Counted from the stretch's first letter, positions 41,340 through 51,593 are shown. The stretch is 64,000 nucleotides of DNA from DATARH01 sp963773625 (GCA_963773625.1 CAVZCJ010000011.1:186001-250000); one strand, 5' to 3'. Notes: generated by a model from the letters alone, not told the origin. Program-made: numbers and translations.

Positions 41340-41963
41340 ATGAGCACGATCTTGCAAATCCTCGTCAGCCCGCGCCCGCATTCGGTAAGCCGGCTGATCG
41401 CGCGCGAGCTGGTCGCGCGGCTTCAGGTGCGCGAGCCGGGCGCGCGGGTGATCGATCGCGACCTCGCGGCCGATCCGCCGCCGCACCCCGACCTCGCGCT
41501 CTACAATGCGATTTTGTCGCCCGAGATGGGGCCGGAGCACCCCGATTTCGCTCTCTCCGAACGCTATATCGGCGAGCTGGAGGCGGCCGACTGGGTGGTG
41601 ATCGGCACGCCGATGAATAATTTCACCGTGCCTTCGACCCTCAAGGCCTGGATCGATCACATCGTTCGCATCCGCCGCACCTTTCGCTCGACGCCGGAAG
41701 GCAAGATCGGTCTCTTGCGCGATACCCCGGTGATCGTCGTCAGCGCGCATGGCGGCTATATCGGCGGGACACCGGCCTATCAGCCCGATTTCCTCACGCC
41801 GTATCTGCGGGCGATCTTCGAGACCATCGGGATGCCGAGGATCGAGTTCGTCCCGTTACAGGGCGTCAGTCGCGGACCGGAACAGCTGGCGAAGGCGCTT
41901 GCCGAGGCGCGGGAGTGGATCGACCGGCGGTTCCCGCTCGGCCGGGCCGACGCAGCCGTCTGA
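41340..41963 (+). CDS. NAD(P)H-dependent FMN oxidoreductase (azoreductase-like)
   Basis: A 207-residue flavodoxin-fold oxidoreductase of the AzoR group. The FMN phosphate-binding loop is LVSPRPHSVSRLIAREL, the isoalloxazine region includes IGTPMNNFTVPSTLKAWIDH, a diagnostic family segment, and SAHGGYIGGTPAYQPDFLTP with LRAIFETIGMPRIEFVPLQG completes the fold. It reduces quinones or azo compounds with NAD(P)H. It ends exactly at the convergent ArsR gene (one stop directly follows the other). Confidence 0.92.
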   Translation: MSTILQILVSPRPHSVSRLIARELVARLQVREPGARVIDRDLAADPPPHPDLALYNAILSPEMGPEHPDFALSERYIGELEAADWVVIGTPMNNFTVPSTLKAWIDHIVRIRRTFRSTPEGKIGLLRDTPVIVVSAHGGYIGGTPAYQPDFLTPYLRAIFETIGMPRIEFVPLQGVSRGPEQLAKALAEAREWIDRRFPLGRADAAV

Positions 41964-42266
41964 TTACACTTCGTCGGCGATCGCGGTTTTGAGCGCGCGA
42001 ATGCGCTCTTCGTCGCGCTTGTAGAAGGTCCACTGCTTGATCCGCTTGGCGCGCACCGCGCCGACATCGACGAGGAGCTTCATGTGTTCGGTTACGGTCG
42101 GCTGGCTGACCCCGAGCTTTTCGGCGATGAGAAGCCCGCAGACGCCATCCTCGACAAGATCGCCATCGACCTGCTCGCGGAAATGCGCGCGTGGATTCTT
42201 GAGCCAATCGAGAATCTGCAGGCGTCGCTCGTTGGCAAAGGCGCGAAGGGTGATTGCGACAGTCAT
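41964..42266 (-). CDS. ArsR-family transcriptional regulator
   Basis: A 100-residue winged helix-turn-helix repressor. It begins TLRAFANERRLQILDWLKNP, and the recognition helix is in IAEKLGVSQPTVTEHMKLLV; the wing VRAKRIKQWTFYKRDEERI follows. A single Cys (GVCGLLIA) lies next to the helix-turn-helix, and no CxCxxC metal site is seen. The gene is divergent from threonine dehydratase, with 46 bases between the starts, and convergent with the azoreductase-like gene, so either could be its target. Confidence 0.9.
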   Translation of the reverse strand: MTVAITLRAFANERRLQILDWLKNPRAHFREQVDGDLVEDGVCGLLIAEKLGVSQPTVTEHMKLLVDVGAVRAKRIKQWTFYKRDEERIRALKTAIADEV

Positions 42267-42312
42267 TTAGGGAATTGGCTAACTCCCTTAACTATGCCAT
42301 CGTGCCTCCACA

Positions 42313-43251
42313 ATGCAAGCCATCAATCGAGACGCCATCGCCGCCACCGAGCGGCTTATCCGACATCATGTCCGGCGCACGCCGGTCATAACCGTCGATG
42401 CCGCCGATTTCGGACTCGAGCCGCGGCCTCTAGCGTTCAAGCTCGAATTCCTCCAGCACACCGGCTCGTTCAAGCCGCGCGGCGCGTTCGTCAACCTGCT
42501 GACCCGCAAGGCTCCGCCGGCGGGGGTGGTCGCGGCCTCGGGCGGCAATCACGGCGCCGCGGTTGCGTTCGCCGCGATGCGTCTCGGGATCAAGGCCGCG
42601 ATCTTTGTGCCCAAGGTGACCTCGCCCGCCAAGCTCGACCGCATCCGCGCCTATGGCGCCGAGCTGGTGGTGACCGGCGAGGTCTATGCCGAAGCTTTGG
42701 CCGCGAGCGACGAACGCGTTGCCAAGACCGGCGCGCTGCCGGTGCATGCCTACGACCAGCCCGAGACCCTGCTCGGTCAAGGCTCGGTCGGGCTGGAGCT
42801 CGAGGCGGACCGGCCGGAGATCGACACGCTGCTGGTCGCAACCGGGGGCGGCGGACTGATCGGCGGCATCGCCGCCTGGTACGAAGGGCGCACGCGCGTC
42901 GTCTCGGTCGAGCCCGAAGCGGCGCCGACCCTCTACGATGCGCTCGAGGCCGGACGCCCGGTCGATGCCCCGGCGGGCGGGATCGCCGCCGACTCGCTGG
43001 CGCCGCGCCAAGTCGGCAAATTGATGTTCCCGATCGCGCAGAAATACGTCTCCGATGCGGTGCTCGTTACCGATAACGCAATTCTCGACGCGCAACGCCG
43101 GCTGTGGGATGTGCTGCGGGTTGCCGTCGAGCCCGGCGGGGCGGCGGCGCTGGCGGCGCTCCTCGCTGGCCGCTACCGGCCGGCGAAGGGCGAACGGGTC
43201 GCTGTGCTGCTGTGCGGCGCCAATACGAACGCGGTCGATTTCCAGCGATAA
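42313..43251 (+). CDS. Threonine/serine dehydratase, PLP-dependent
   Basis: A 312-residue fold type II enzyme. The Schiff-base Lys lies in LQHTGSFKPRGAFVNLL, the substrate loop is AASGGNHGAAVAFAA, the phosphate-binding Gly loop is VATGGGGLIGGIA, and the C-terminal Ser/Cys region is VAVLLCGANTNAVDF. There is no ACT regulatory domain, so it is of the catabolic or serine-racemase-like type rather than the biosynthetic IlvA. It deaminates threonine or serine to the 2-oxo acid and ammonia. The 3' end is four bases from the convergent parC stop. Confidence 0.9.
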   Translation: MQAINRDAIAATERLIRHHVRRTPVITVDAADFGLEPRPLAFKLEFLQHTGSFKPRGAFVNLLTRKAPPAGVVAASGGNHGAAVAFAAMRLGIKAAIFVPKVTSPAKLDRIRAYGAELVVTGEVYAEALAASDERVAKTGALPVHAYDQPETLLGQGSVGLELEADRPEIDTLLVATGGGGLIGGIAAWYEGRTRVVSVEPEAAPTLYDALEAGRPVDAPAGGIAADSLAPRQVGKLMFPIAQKYVSDAVLVTDNAILDAQRRLWDVLRVAVEPGGAAALAALLAGRYRPAKGERVAVLLCGANTNAVDFQR

Positions 43252-43254
43252 GAT

Positions 43255-45476
43255 TCAGCCGAATTTCCCGGAACGCGGGAAGCCCTGCGGCACGCTGCGG
43301 CCGGAACCGCCGCGCGCGCCGCGCCACGGCACCAGGTCGGTTTCAGTGCGGGTGCGGTTCTCGCCTTGGCGCCACGACAGCCCGTCGGCGAGGCGAAACA
43401 CCTTGGCGTCGGCGAGCTTGCCCATCCGGTAGCGCTGCAGGATGACCCCGCGGCCGCGCGCGATTTCCGGTATTTCCTCGAGATCGACAACCAGCATGCG
43501 CCGGTTCTCGCCGACAAAGGCGACAGCGTCGCCGCTGGCGGGGACGCAAATCGACGCCGTCTCGCCTTTGCCCGGCGACAGGATTTGCTTGCCGGCGCGA
43601 GTCTGAGCCAGCGCCTCCTCGCCATCGACGATAAAGCCGCGCCCGTCCGTGGCCGCGACGAGAATCTTCATGCCGAGGCGATAGGGGAACATGGCGACGA
43701 CTTCGAACTCGTTTGGCAGGTCGATCATGACGCGCAGCGGCTCGCCCTGGCCGCGCCCGGAGGGCAGCCGATCGACCCCAAGGGTATAGAACCGACCGTT
43801 GCTGGCGAAGATCATCAGCCGGTCGGTAGTCTCGGCCGGCACCACGAAACGCGGTCCATCGCCCTCTTTGTAGCGCTGCTCGGCGGCGGCGATGTTGTGG
43901 CCCTTGGCGGTGCGGATCCAGTCCTTCTCCGAGCAGAGCACCGTCACCGCTTCGCGCTCGATCAGCGCCGTCACCGGGATATCGAGCGGCGCCGGCACGT
44001 CGCCGATCGTGGTGCGGCGGCGGCCGAGCGCGGTATCGCCGCCAAACTCCTTCGCGGTCGCGGCGACTTCTTTAGCCAGTACCGTCCATTGCCGGCGGTC
44101 GCTGCCGAGCAGCTTTTCGATATCGCCGGACTCGGCGGCCAACTCCTCCAACTCCTTGCGGATCGCGACTTCCTCGAGCCGGCGCAAAGCGCGCAGCCGC
44201 ATGTTGAGGATGGCTTCGGCCTGGGCGTCGGTGAGGCCCCAGCGCGCCATCATCTCGTCCTTGGGCTCGTCGGCCTCGCGGATGATGCGGATCACCTCGT
44301 CGAGGTTGACGTAGACGATGACGAGGCCACGCAACACCTCCATCCGCCGCGCCACCGCGGCAAGCCGGTGCCGGCTGCGCCGCTGCAAGACCACACGGCG
44401 GTGGTCGAGAAAGGCCTGCAGCACCTCCTTCAAGTCCATCACCCGCGGCACACCGGCGGGGTCGAGGACATTGAGATTGAGCGGTATGCGGACCTCCAGT
44501 TCGGTCAGCCGGAACAGCTGCTCCATCAGCACGTCGGCGTCGACGTTGCGGGTCTTCGGCTCGAAGACGAGGCGGATATCCTCGGCCGATTCGTCGCGGA
44601 CATCGGCGAGGAGCGGCAGCTTCCGCTCCTCGAGAAGCTGAGCGATCTTCTCGATCAGCCGGCTCTTCTGGACCTGATAGGGCACCTCGGTGACGACGAT
44701 CTGGTAGAGCCCGTGCGCCAGCGGCTCCTTCACCCAGCGCGCGCGCAACCGGAAGCCGCCGCGGCCGGTCTCGTAGGCGACCCGGATGCTCTCGGACGGC
44801 TCGATCAATATGCCGCCGGTCGGGAAGTCCGGGGCGGGCATCAGCGCTACCAGCTCTGCGACCGGGCAGCGCGGGTTGTCGATCAGATGCGTCAGCGCGG
44901 CGCAGATCTCGCCGACATTGTGCGGCGGCACGCTGGTCGCCATGCCGACGGCGATGCCGGCGGCGCCGTTGGCGAGGAGGTTGGGGAAGCGCGCCGGGAG
45001 AACCACCGGCTCGCTGTTCTCGCCGTCATAGGTCTCGCGAAAATCGACCGCGTCCTCGTCGATGCCCTCGAGCAACGCCTGCGCCACCGCCGACATCCGG
45101 CTTTCGGTGTAGCGCATCGCCGCCGGCGTTATCGCCGTCGATATTGCCGAAATTGCCCTGGCCGTCGACGACCGGGATAGCGCTGCGCGAAATCCTGCGC
45201 GAGGCGCACCATGGCGTCGTAGATCGCGGCATCGCCGTGCGGGTGGTACTTGCCCATCACTTCGCCGACGACCTGTGCGCATTTCTTGTAGCCGCTGTCG
45301 GGGTTCATGCGCAGCTGGTTCATCGCGTGCAGGATGCGGCGATGCACCGGCTTCAAGCCGTCGCGCACATCGGGCAGCGAGCGCGCCATGATCGTCGACA
45401 GCGCGTAGGACAGATAACGCTCGCCGAGCGCGTCGGCGAAATCGACGTCCTGAACGCGTTCGATGACGTCTGCCAT
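43255..45476 (-). CDS. parC: DNA topoisomerase IV subunit A, frame broken
   Basis: The cleaving subunit of topoisomerase IV. It starts MADVIERVQDVDFADALGER, followed by IMARSLPDVRDGLKPVHRRI and the segment KYHPHGDAAIYDAMVRLAQD (quinolone-pocket region). The catalytic Tyr lies in AAMRYTESRMS. The linker VDGQGNFGNIDGDNA lies in a third frame: breaks near 45170 and 45125 enclose it. The C-terminal DNA-wrapping beta-propeller repeats (KGHNIAAAEQRYKEGDG, GRGVILQRYRMGKLA) are intact. About 740 codons is normal. It follows recO in the usual alphaproteobacterial order. Confidence 0.93.
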
Positions 45477-45508
45477 CGTGTCAGGCCCTTATTTCGGTTG
45501 AGCCCCGA

Positions 45509-46228
45509 TCATACCAGCCGGCGCAGCCGGGCGGCGAGGCGGGCGCGCGCTTCGGGCAGGCTGCGCCCGTGCGGCGCCAGCAGATGGTGATGCAGGAAAT
45601 AGCCGGTCAGGGTGAGACCGGCATCGAGTTCGGCGCCGCCCGCGGCTGCGTCGCGCCACAAAAAAGCGGGCAGCGCCAAGAGCTTCTCGTGATAGGGCGC
45701 GCCCGCCGAACGCGACACCGCGCGGCCGGAGCGCGGCGAGACATAGGCGAGATCGTCATTGACCCCGGTCGCGGCGCAGGCGCTGAGGTCGAGCCCATAG
45801 CCGAGCGCCGCCAGCAGTGCGCATTCCCACACGACATAGCGAGCCGCCCAGTCCACCGAATCGAGCGTGGCGATCAACTCAGCAAAGCTTTGATAAACAT
45901 CGCCGTGCGGCTCGCGCTCCGGCAAGGCCAGCGCGATCAGCGCCGCAGCCGAGGACAGGAGGGCGAGCTTGTCGGCATCGTCGATCAGCGCGGCGGCGTG
46001 AGCGCGCAAGAGCTCGATGTCGAAAGAGCCGAGATGTTCCTCGAGTCTTCCGCGCCAACTCACCGCCACGAGATTGCCAGGCTGAAGCAGAGCCCGTCGC
46101 TTCGGCGACTGACCACCGCGCACAAGCCCGGCGTGGCGACCGTGTTCGGCGGTCAGCAGCTCGACGATCATCCCGGCCTCGCCGTGCCGCCGCCCGGTCA
46201 ACACAAAGCCGGTATCGCGCCAATCCAT
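45509..46228 (-). CDS. recO: DNA repair protein RecO
   Basis: A 239-residue RecO, which loads RecA with RecR and anneals SSB-coated ssDNA. The N-terminal OB fold begins DWRDTGFVLTGRRHGEAGMI with VRGGQSPKRRALLQPGNLV. The helical domain shows ALLAALGYGLDLSACAATG. The zinc-type Cys cluster of some RecO proteins is not complete, as in other alphaproteobacteria. It lies between era and parC on the same strand; 267 bases upstream of its start hold a phased repeat array. Confidence 0.93.
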   Translation of the reverse strand: MDWRDTGFVLTGRRHGEAGMIVELLTAEHGRHAGLVRGGQSPKRRALLQPGNLVAVSWRGRLEEHLGSFDIELLRAHAAALIDDADKLALLSSAAALIALALPEREPHGDVYQSFAELIATLDSVDWAARYVVWECALLAALGYGLDLSACAATGVNDDLAYVSPRSGRAVSRSAGAPYHEKLLALPAFLWRDAAAGGAELDAGLTLTGYFLHHHLLAPHGRSLPEARARLAARLRRLV

Positions 46229-46329
46229 CAGCCGCCCCCCGCCGCTGATAAACCGCCCAAAACGCTAAAAACGATGTTCACTATACAGTTGATATTATTG
46301 ATATTTTTCCTCATTCTGCCCCGCATAAA

Positions 46330-46379
46330 CAGCGAGATATCAGCGGCAATAACAGCGACTTAACAGCGGAAAAAGAGCG
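46330..46379. repeat. Helically phased CAGCG repeats upstream of recO
   Basis: CAGCG occurs at 46330, 46341, 46353 and 46364, with a degenerate GAGCG at 46375, so the steps are 11, 12, 11 and 11 bases, about one helical turn. They lie in an AT-rich stretch (46260-46380) of the 267-base gap between era and recO. A protein binding several units on one face of the helix is possible. Confidence 0.5.
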
Positions 46380-46495
46380 GGAAAACAATCCGGCCTCCGG
46401 CCCCGCCATCGCTCCGGGACCGGCCCGGCCGATCCGACGCCGCTCATAGATAATGTCGCGATGCGATGTTTCAATATAGGCAATTGCTATTTTAT

Positions 46496-47399
46496 CTACG
46501 CATTGTAGTCGAGACCGAGCGGCGCGAAGCGCTCAGGGTCGTCGGGCCAACCCTCACGTACCTTGACGAAGAGGAACAGGTGCACCTTGCGGTCGAGCAT
46601 CGCGCCCAATTCAGCGCGGGCGCGGGCGCCGATCGTCTTGATGCGCTTGCCGCCCTCGCCGAGCACGATGGCGCGCTGGCTCTGCCGTCGGACATAGATC
46701 ACCTGCTCGACGCGGACGCTGCCGTCGGGCCGCTCCTGCCAGCTCTCGGTCTCGACGGTGGCCGAATAGGGCAGCTCGTCATGGAGCTGGAGAAAAACTT
46801 GCTCGCGCGTCACCTCGGCCGCGAGGAACCGCTCCTGCGCGTCGGAGAGTTGGTCGTCCGGAAACAGATGCGGCCCGCGCGGCACGATGCCGGCGAGGTG
46901 GCGGTAGAGGGCGTCCACCCCGTCGCCATTGAGGCCGGAGATCATGAAAATGCGCTCGAACTCGGCGAGCTTGGAGGCCTCGGCGGCAAGCCCGAGCAGC
47001 GCGTCGCGACGCACCAAGTCGATCTTGTTGAGGGCAAGGATCAGCTGGGCGCGTCGCTGAGCTGAGCCGCTCGACGATCCGCCGCGTCTCCGGATCGAGG
47101 CCGCGCGCCGCGTCGACGAGCAGCACCGTCACGTCGGCATCGGAGGCACCGGCCCAGGCGGCCGCGACCATCGCCCGGTCGAGACGCCGGCGCGGCACGA
47201 AGATGCCGGGGGTGTCGACGAAAACCAGCTGGGTAGCGCCCTCGGTGGCGATGCCGAGCAGGCGGCTGCGCGTCGTCTGCGCCTTTGGCGTGACGATGGC
47301 GAGCTTCTGCCCCACCAGGCGATTGAGCAGCGTCGATTTGCCGGCGTTGGGCGCGCCGATCAGCGCGACATAGCCGCAGCGAATTTCAGCCTCAGCCAT
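46496..47399 (-). CDS. era: GTPase Era, frame broken
   Basis: An essential GTPase for 16S rRNA maturation and 30S assembly. G1 is ALIGAPNAGKSTLLNRLVG, G2/G3 region QTTRSRLLGI and FVDTPGIFVPRR, and G4 is LNKIDLV in the second frame; a break near 47055 joins them. The C-terminal KH domain has ATVETESWQERPDGSVRVEQ and GKRIKTIGARARAELG. About 300 codons is normal. The start ATG at 47399 overlaps the rnc stop by eight bases, indicating translational coupling. Confidence 0.93.
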
Positions 47400-48143
47400 T
47401 GCCGGCCAGGCGCTCGAGCAGGACCGCCGCGGCCCCGGTTTCCGCGGCGCGCTTCGACGAGGCAGTGGCGCTGACTTCTTCCGATTGCGCGACGCTCGCC
47501 GCGACGGTGAAACGCGGCGCGTGGTCGATGGCCCCTCGGTCGCCACCACCCGGTAAGCCGGCAGGCCGAGCCCGCGCGCCTGCGCCCATTCCTGCAACCG
47601 CGTCTTCGGGTCCTGCGGCGGGCGCTCCATGGCGTCGATGAGCGGCCGCCACCAGCGCTCGACGAAAGCGAAGGCTGCCGGGTAGCCCGCGTCGAGGTAG
47701 ATCGCGGCGATCACCGCCTCGCAGACATCGGCGAGGATGCTCGGGTTGCGCGCGGCTCCCGAAGCAGCTTCCGCAGGCGAGGCGACGAGATGGCGGTCGA
47801 GACCAATTCGCCGCGCGACCTCGGCGAGCGCGTCGCGCCGCACGAGTTGGGCGTGCCGCCGGGTCAAGTGCCCTTCAGGCTCGTCGGGATGGCGGCGCCA
47901 GAGGAGATCGGCGACGACGAGCCCCAGGACCCGATCGCCGAGGAACTCCAGCCGCTCGTACCCTTGCGGGCTCGCCGCGCGGCGGCGTCGCTTGCCACGG
48001 GCCGGTGCGATAGCGCTCGGGTGCGTCAGCGCCTCGGCGAGCAGCGCCGGCCGGGCAAAGACGTGATCGACAGTCTTGGCGGGATCATCGCTAACCGTGT
48101 TTGCAGGAAGACCGCAGTTAGCCGGCTTCATCAAATCATTCAC
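47392..48143 (-). CDS. rnc: Ribonuclease III, frame broken
   Basis: Cuts double-stranded RNA, including the rRNA precursor. The signature is GYERLEFLGDRVLGLVVADL, with LADVCEAVIAAIYLDAGYPA supplying the second acidic cluster. The C-terminal dsRNA-binding domain starts DPKTRLQEWAQARGLGLPAY and continues, after a break near 47535, with DHAPRFTVAASVAQSEE. That break looks like one G lost from a run. About 250 codons. The start overlaps the lepB stop (ATGAATGA) and the end overlaps era, so lepB-rnc-era are coupled. Confidence 0.92.
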
Positions 48144-48948
48144 ATCGTCCAGCCGCCGGCCCGGGCGATGAAGGACCTATTCCTTGAACCCCGTGCAGCA
48201 GCCGACTGTACCGGATCGCCAACGGCCATTTCCAAACTTCCCACCACGCAGCCGAGCCGTCGGTCGAGAAGAACAGGAACGCCGCGCGGCCCACGAGGTT
48301 CTCGGCGGGGATGTAGCCTACTGCTGAAATCGTGCGGCTATCCTGCGAGTTGTCACGATTGTCACCCATCGCGAAATAATACCCCTGGGGGACCTCGAAA
48401 ACCGGGGTGTTGTCGAGCATCTCCTCATCGCTGCGCTTGATGATGCGATGATCGAGCGGCGGCTCTCCGGGGCCGCGCGGCAGGGATTCGACGTATTGGC
48501 GCATGAGAGTCGTGCCGCCGTCCGGGTTGAGGCAATCCTCGACCTGCCGGCGCGGCACCATCTGGTCGTTGATAAAGAGCTGCCCGTGGATCATCTGGAT
48601 TTTGTCGCCGGGCAGGCCGACGATCCGCTTGATGTAGTCGGTCGAGGTGTCGCTCGGCAGTTTGAACACGGCGACGTCGCCGCGCTCGGGCTTGTGGAAC
48701 TCGAGGATGCGCCCCGAAAACAGCGGCAATCCGAACGGCAGCGAGAACCGGCTATAGCCATAAGAAAACTTGGAGACGAAAAGGTAGTCGCCAACCAGCA
48801 GCGTCGGGATCATCGATCCCGAGGGGATATTGAACGGCTCGTAGGCGACAGTACGAACGACCAGTGCGATCAGGATCGCGTAGATGATGGTCTTGAACGT
48901 CTCGTAGACGCCGCCCGACGATTTCTTTTTCGCGGTCGCTGTTTTCAT
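48136..48948 (-). CDS. lepB: Signal peptidase I
   Basis: The membrane protease that removes signal peptides from exported proteins. A single N-terminal membrane helix is IIYAILIALVVRTVAYEPF. The catalytic Ser is in NIPSGSMIPTLLVGDYLFVS, and the general-base Lys in DYIKRIVGLPGDKI. Box E is GYYFAMGDNRDNSQDSR. At 270 residues the length is normal; the last 20 residues (HGVQGIGPSSPGPAAGRCE) are not family-typical, so a late frame change is possible. It is upstream of rnc in the conserved cluster. Confidence 0.95.
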   Translation of the reverse strand: MKTATAKKKSSGGVYETFKTIIYAILIALVVRTVAYEPFNIPSGSMIPTLLVGDYLFVSKFSYGYSRFSLPFGLPLFSGRILEFHKPERGDVAVFKLPSDTSTDYIKRIVGLPGDKIQMIHGQLFINDQMVPRRQVEDCLNPDGGTTLMRQYVESLPRGPGEPPLDHRIIKRSDEEMLDNTPVFEVPQGYYFAMGDNRDNSQDSRTISAVGYIPAENLVGRAAFLFFSTDGSAAWWEVWKWPLAIRYSRLLHGVQGIGPSSPGPAAGRCE

Positions 48949-49035
48949 GGCCTTGCCGGGCGTGAGAGGATCGGGATCAAGCCAAGCGCGGCGAACCGAG
49001 TCAAGGGCGCCACCGCCGCTCGCGGTCGAGGAACA

Positions 49036-49452
49036 TCAGTCAACGGCTTGATCCGCCAACGGTTCCGCGGTGATGATGACGAGCGCCTGAGCAAGCGGCG
49101 GCTCGTCGGTGATGGTCAGCGCCACATGCGCGGTCATCCCCGGCGGGGTGATCGCCGCGAGCCGCGCCCGCGCACCGCCAGTCAACAGCATTCCCGGCTG
49201 GCCCGACGGCAGGTTGACGACCCCGAGATCCCGCCAGAAAACGCCGCGACGAAACCCGGTGCCGAGCGCCTTCGCCGCTGCCTCCTTGGCGGCGAAGCGG
49301 CGGGCGTAGCTGGCGACGCGGTTCGCTCGGCGGTCGCATTTGCGCCGCTCGGTCTCGGTGAAAATGCGGTCGAGAAAACGTTCGCCATAGCGGACAATGG
49401 TCTTTTCGATGCGGCGAATATCGATCAGGTCGCTGCCGACGCCGAGAATCAT
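49036..49452 (-). CDS. acpS: Holo-[acyl-carrier-protein] synthase
   Basis: A 138-residue phosphopantetheinyl transferase that activates ACP for fatty acid synthesis. The magnesium-binding Asp lies in ILGVGSDLIDIRRIE and the Glu in RRFAAKEAAAKALGTGF. The end MTAHVALTITDEPPLAQALV is typical. It follows rsh with only five bases between them; in many alphaproteobacteria pdxJ occupies that place. Confidence 0.95.
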   Translation of the reverse strand: MILGVGSDLIDIRRIEKTIVRYGERFLDRIFTETERRKCDRRANRVASYARRFAAKEAAAKALGTGFRRGVFWRDLGVVNLPSGQPGMLLTGGARARLAAITPPGMTAHVALTITDEPPLAQALVIITAEPLADQAVD

Positions 49453-49457
49453 CCCGC

Positions 49458-51593
49458 TCAGCCGCGCGCGCGTTCGACCGAGTTGATGACCGGCGTCGCG
49501 CGCAGAGCGGCGATAATCGTCGACAACTGCTTCACGTCCGCGACCTGGATGTCGACCATGATCTCGAAGAAGTCGGTTGAGCGGTTGGTGATCTTCAGGT
49601 TGCTGATGTTGCCGCCCTGCTTGCCGATTGTCGTGGTCAGGCTGCCGAGATTGCCCGGCTCGTTGGCGATGGTGACGTTGATGCGGCCGACATGAATCGC
49701 GTCCGCCTCCTCGCTCGACCAGGCGACGTCGATCCAGCGCTCCGGCTCGTCATTGTAGGTTTCGAGGGTGTCGCAATCGATCGTGTGGATGGTCACCCCC
49801 TTGCCGGTGGTGACGATACCGACGATGCGGTCGCCAGGCAGCGGATGGCAGCATCCGGCGAAGTGCAGCGCCATCCCAGGGATGAGGCCACGGATCGGCA
49901 CCGCGTGATCCTTCCCGGCGCTCTTGCGGCGCGCGCGCGACAGCGGCACCACCTTGTCCCTGGCGGCGTCGGGTGGGTGCGGGAAGGCGGCGTGAACCAC
50001 TTCGCGCCCGGTCAGCATCCCCTCGCCCACCGCGACGTAGAGATCTTCGGTGGCGGCGCAGCTAAACTGCTTCAGCACCGCCTGCAGCGGTTTCTCGGAA
50101 AATTCCTGGCCTTCCTGGCGAAACGCCTTCTGCACGATGGCCTTGCCGAGGTCGAGGTATTGCGCGCGCTGCTGAGTGCGGATGTAGCGGCGAATACGGG
50201 CGCGCGCCTTGCCCGTGACGACAAATCGTTCCCAAGTCGGCGACGGCGTCTGTGCCTTCGAGGTGACAATCTCAACCTGATCGCCATTGACCAGTTCGGT
50301 GCGCAGCGGCAGCAGCCGCCCATTGATCTTGGCCCCGACGCAGGTATCGCCGATTTGCGAATGGACGGCGTAAGCGAAATCGACCGGGGTGGCGCCGCGC
50401 GGCAGCGCGATCACCTCGCCCTTCGGGGTGAAAACAAACACCTGATCCTGAAACATCTCGAGCTTGGTGTGCTCGACAAACTCCTCCGGCGAGGAATGCT
50501 CTAGGACGTCGACCAACTCGCGCAGCCAGCGGTATTGCGGTCCGTCGGTGCGCCCCGACTCCTGCTTGTATATCCAATGCGCCGCAACGCCGAGTTCGGC
50601 GACCTCGTGCATCTCGCGGGTACGAATCTGCACCTCGATGCGCTGCCGCTCCGGCCCGATGACACCGGTGTGCAGCGACCTGTAATTGTTCGGTTTTGGG
50701 GTCGAGATATAGTCCTTGAAACGGCCGGGAACCACATGATAGGCCGAGTGGATGATCCCCAACGCGTGGTAACACTGGCCGATATCGTCGACCAGCACCC
50801 GAAACGCCATCACGTCGGCGAGCTGCTCGAACGGGATGTCCTTTCGCTGCATCTTGTGCCAGATCGAATAGGCGGATTTCTCGCGCCCAACAACACTGGC
50901 GGAAAGTCCGCCCTCCTCCAGCTTTTGCGTAAGTTCGGCAACAATGCGCCGGACGATGTCGCCGCCGCTGTCGCGCAGAAAGCCGAGCCGCGCGGTGACG
51001 CTCGCCCGCGCATCCGGATAGAGTTCGGCGAAAGCCAGATCTTCGAGCTGGTCCTTCATCCGGTGCATGCCGATCCGCTCGGCGAGCGGGGCATAAATAT
51101 CCATGGTCTCCCGCGCGATCCGGCGACGCTTGTCGGCATTCTCGATAAATCGCAGCGTCTGCATATTGTGGAGACGGTCGGCGAGCTTGACCAGAAGCAC
51201 GCGGATGTCTTCCGACATCGCCAGCACCAGTTTGCGGAAGTTTTCCGCCTGCTTGGTCTGGTCCGATTGAAGCTCGAGCCTGGACAATTTAGTGACGCCG
51301 TCGACCAGCCGGGCGATGTCCGAACCGAAGTGCTTTTCGATGTCATCGAGGGTCGCGACCGTATCCTCGACCGTGTCGTGCAAGAGCCCGGTGACGATCG
51401 AAGCCGTGTCGAGCTTCATGTGCGCGAGCACGCCCGCAACCTCGACGGGATGCGAGAAATAGGGGTCTCCCGAGGCGCGCACCTGCGTTCCGTGCGCCTT
51501 CATCGAATAGACGTAAGCACGGTTCAACACCGCCTCGTCCGCGCCGGGATCGTACGATTTGACGAGATCGACAAGATCGGGTTGCCGCATCAT
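49458..51593 (-). CDS. Bifunctional (p)ppGpp synthetase/hydrolase Rsh
   Basis: A 711-residue RelA/SpoT homologue controlling the stringent response. The hydrolase HD domain is intact (YFSHPVEVAGVLAHM, GLLHDTVEDT, LVKLADRLHNMQTL). The synthetase domain shows FRVLVDDIGQCYHALGIIHS and GRFKDYISTPKPNNYRSLHT, with substrate Asp and Glu positions kept, so both activities are expected. TGS (VFTPKGEVIALPRGATPVDF), a conserved middle with AGCCHPLPGDRIVGI, and a C-terminal ACT domain follow. It is downstream of rpoZ on the same strand. Confidence 0.96.
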   Translation of the reverse strand: MMRQPDLVDLVKSYDPGADEAVLNRAYVYSMKAHGTQVRASGDPYFSHPVEVAGVLAHMKLDTASIVTGLLHDTVEDTVATLDDIEKHFGSDIARLVDGVTKLSRLELQSDQTKQAENFRKLVLAMSEDIRVLLVKLADRLHNMQTLRFIENADKRRRIARETMDIYAPLAERIGMHRMKDQLEDLAFAELYPDARASVTARLGFLRDSGGDIVRRIVAELTQKLEEGGLSASVVGREKSAYSIWHKMQRKDIPFEQLADVMAFRVLVDDIGQCYHALGIIHSAYHVVPGRFKDYISTPKPNNYRSLHTGVIGPERQRIEVQIRTREMHEVAELGVAAHWIYKQESGRTDGPQYRWLRELVDVLEHSSPEEFVEHTKLEMFQDQVFVFTPKGEVIALPRGATPVDFAYAVHSQIGDTCVGAKINGRLLPLRTELVNGDQVEIVTSKAQTPSPTWERFVVTGKARARIRRYIRTQQRAQYLDLGKAIVQKAFRQEGQEFSEKPLQAVLKQFSCAATEDLYVAVGEGMLTGREVVHAAFPHPPDAARDKVVPLSRARRKSAGKDHAVPIRGLIPGMALHFAGCCHPLPGDRIVGIVTTGKGVTIHTIDCDTLETYNDEPERWIDVAWSSEEADAIHVGRINVTIANEPGNLGSLTTTIGKQGGNISNLKITNRSTDFFEIMVDIQVADVKQLSTIIAALRATPVINSVERARG

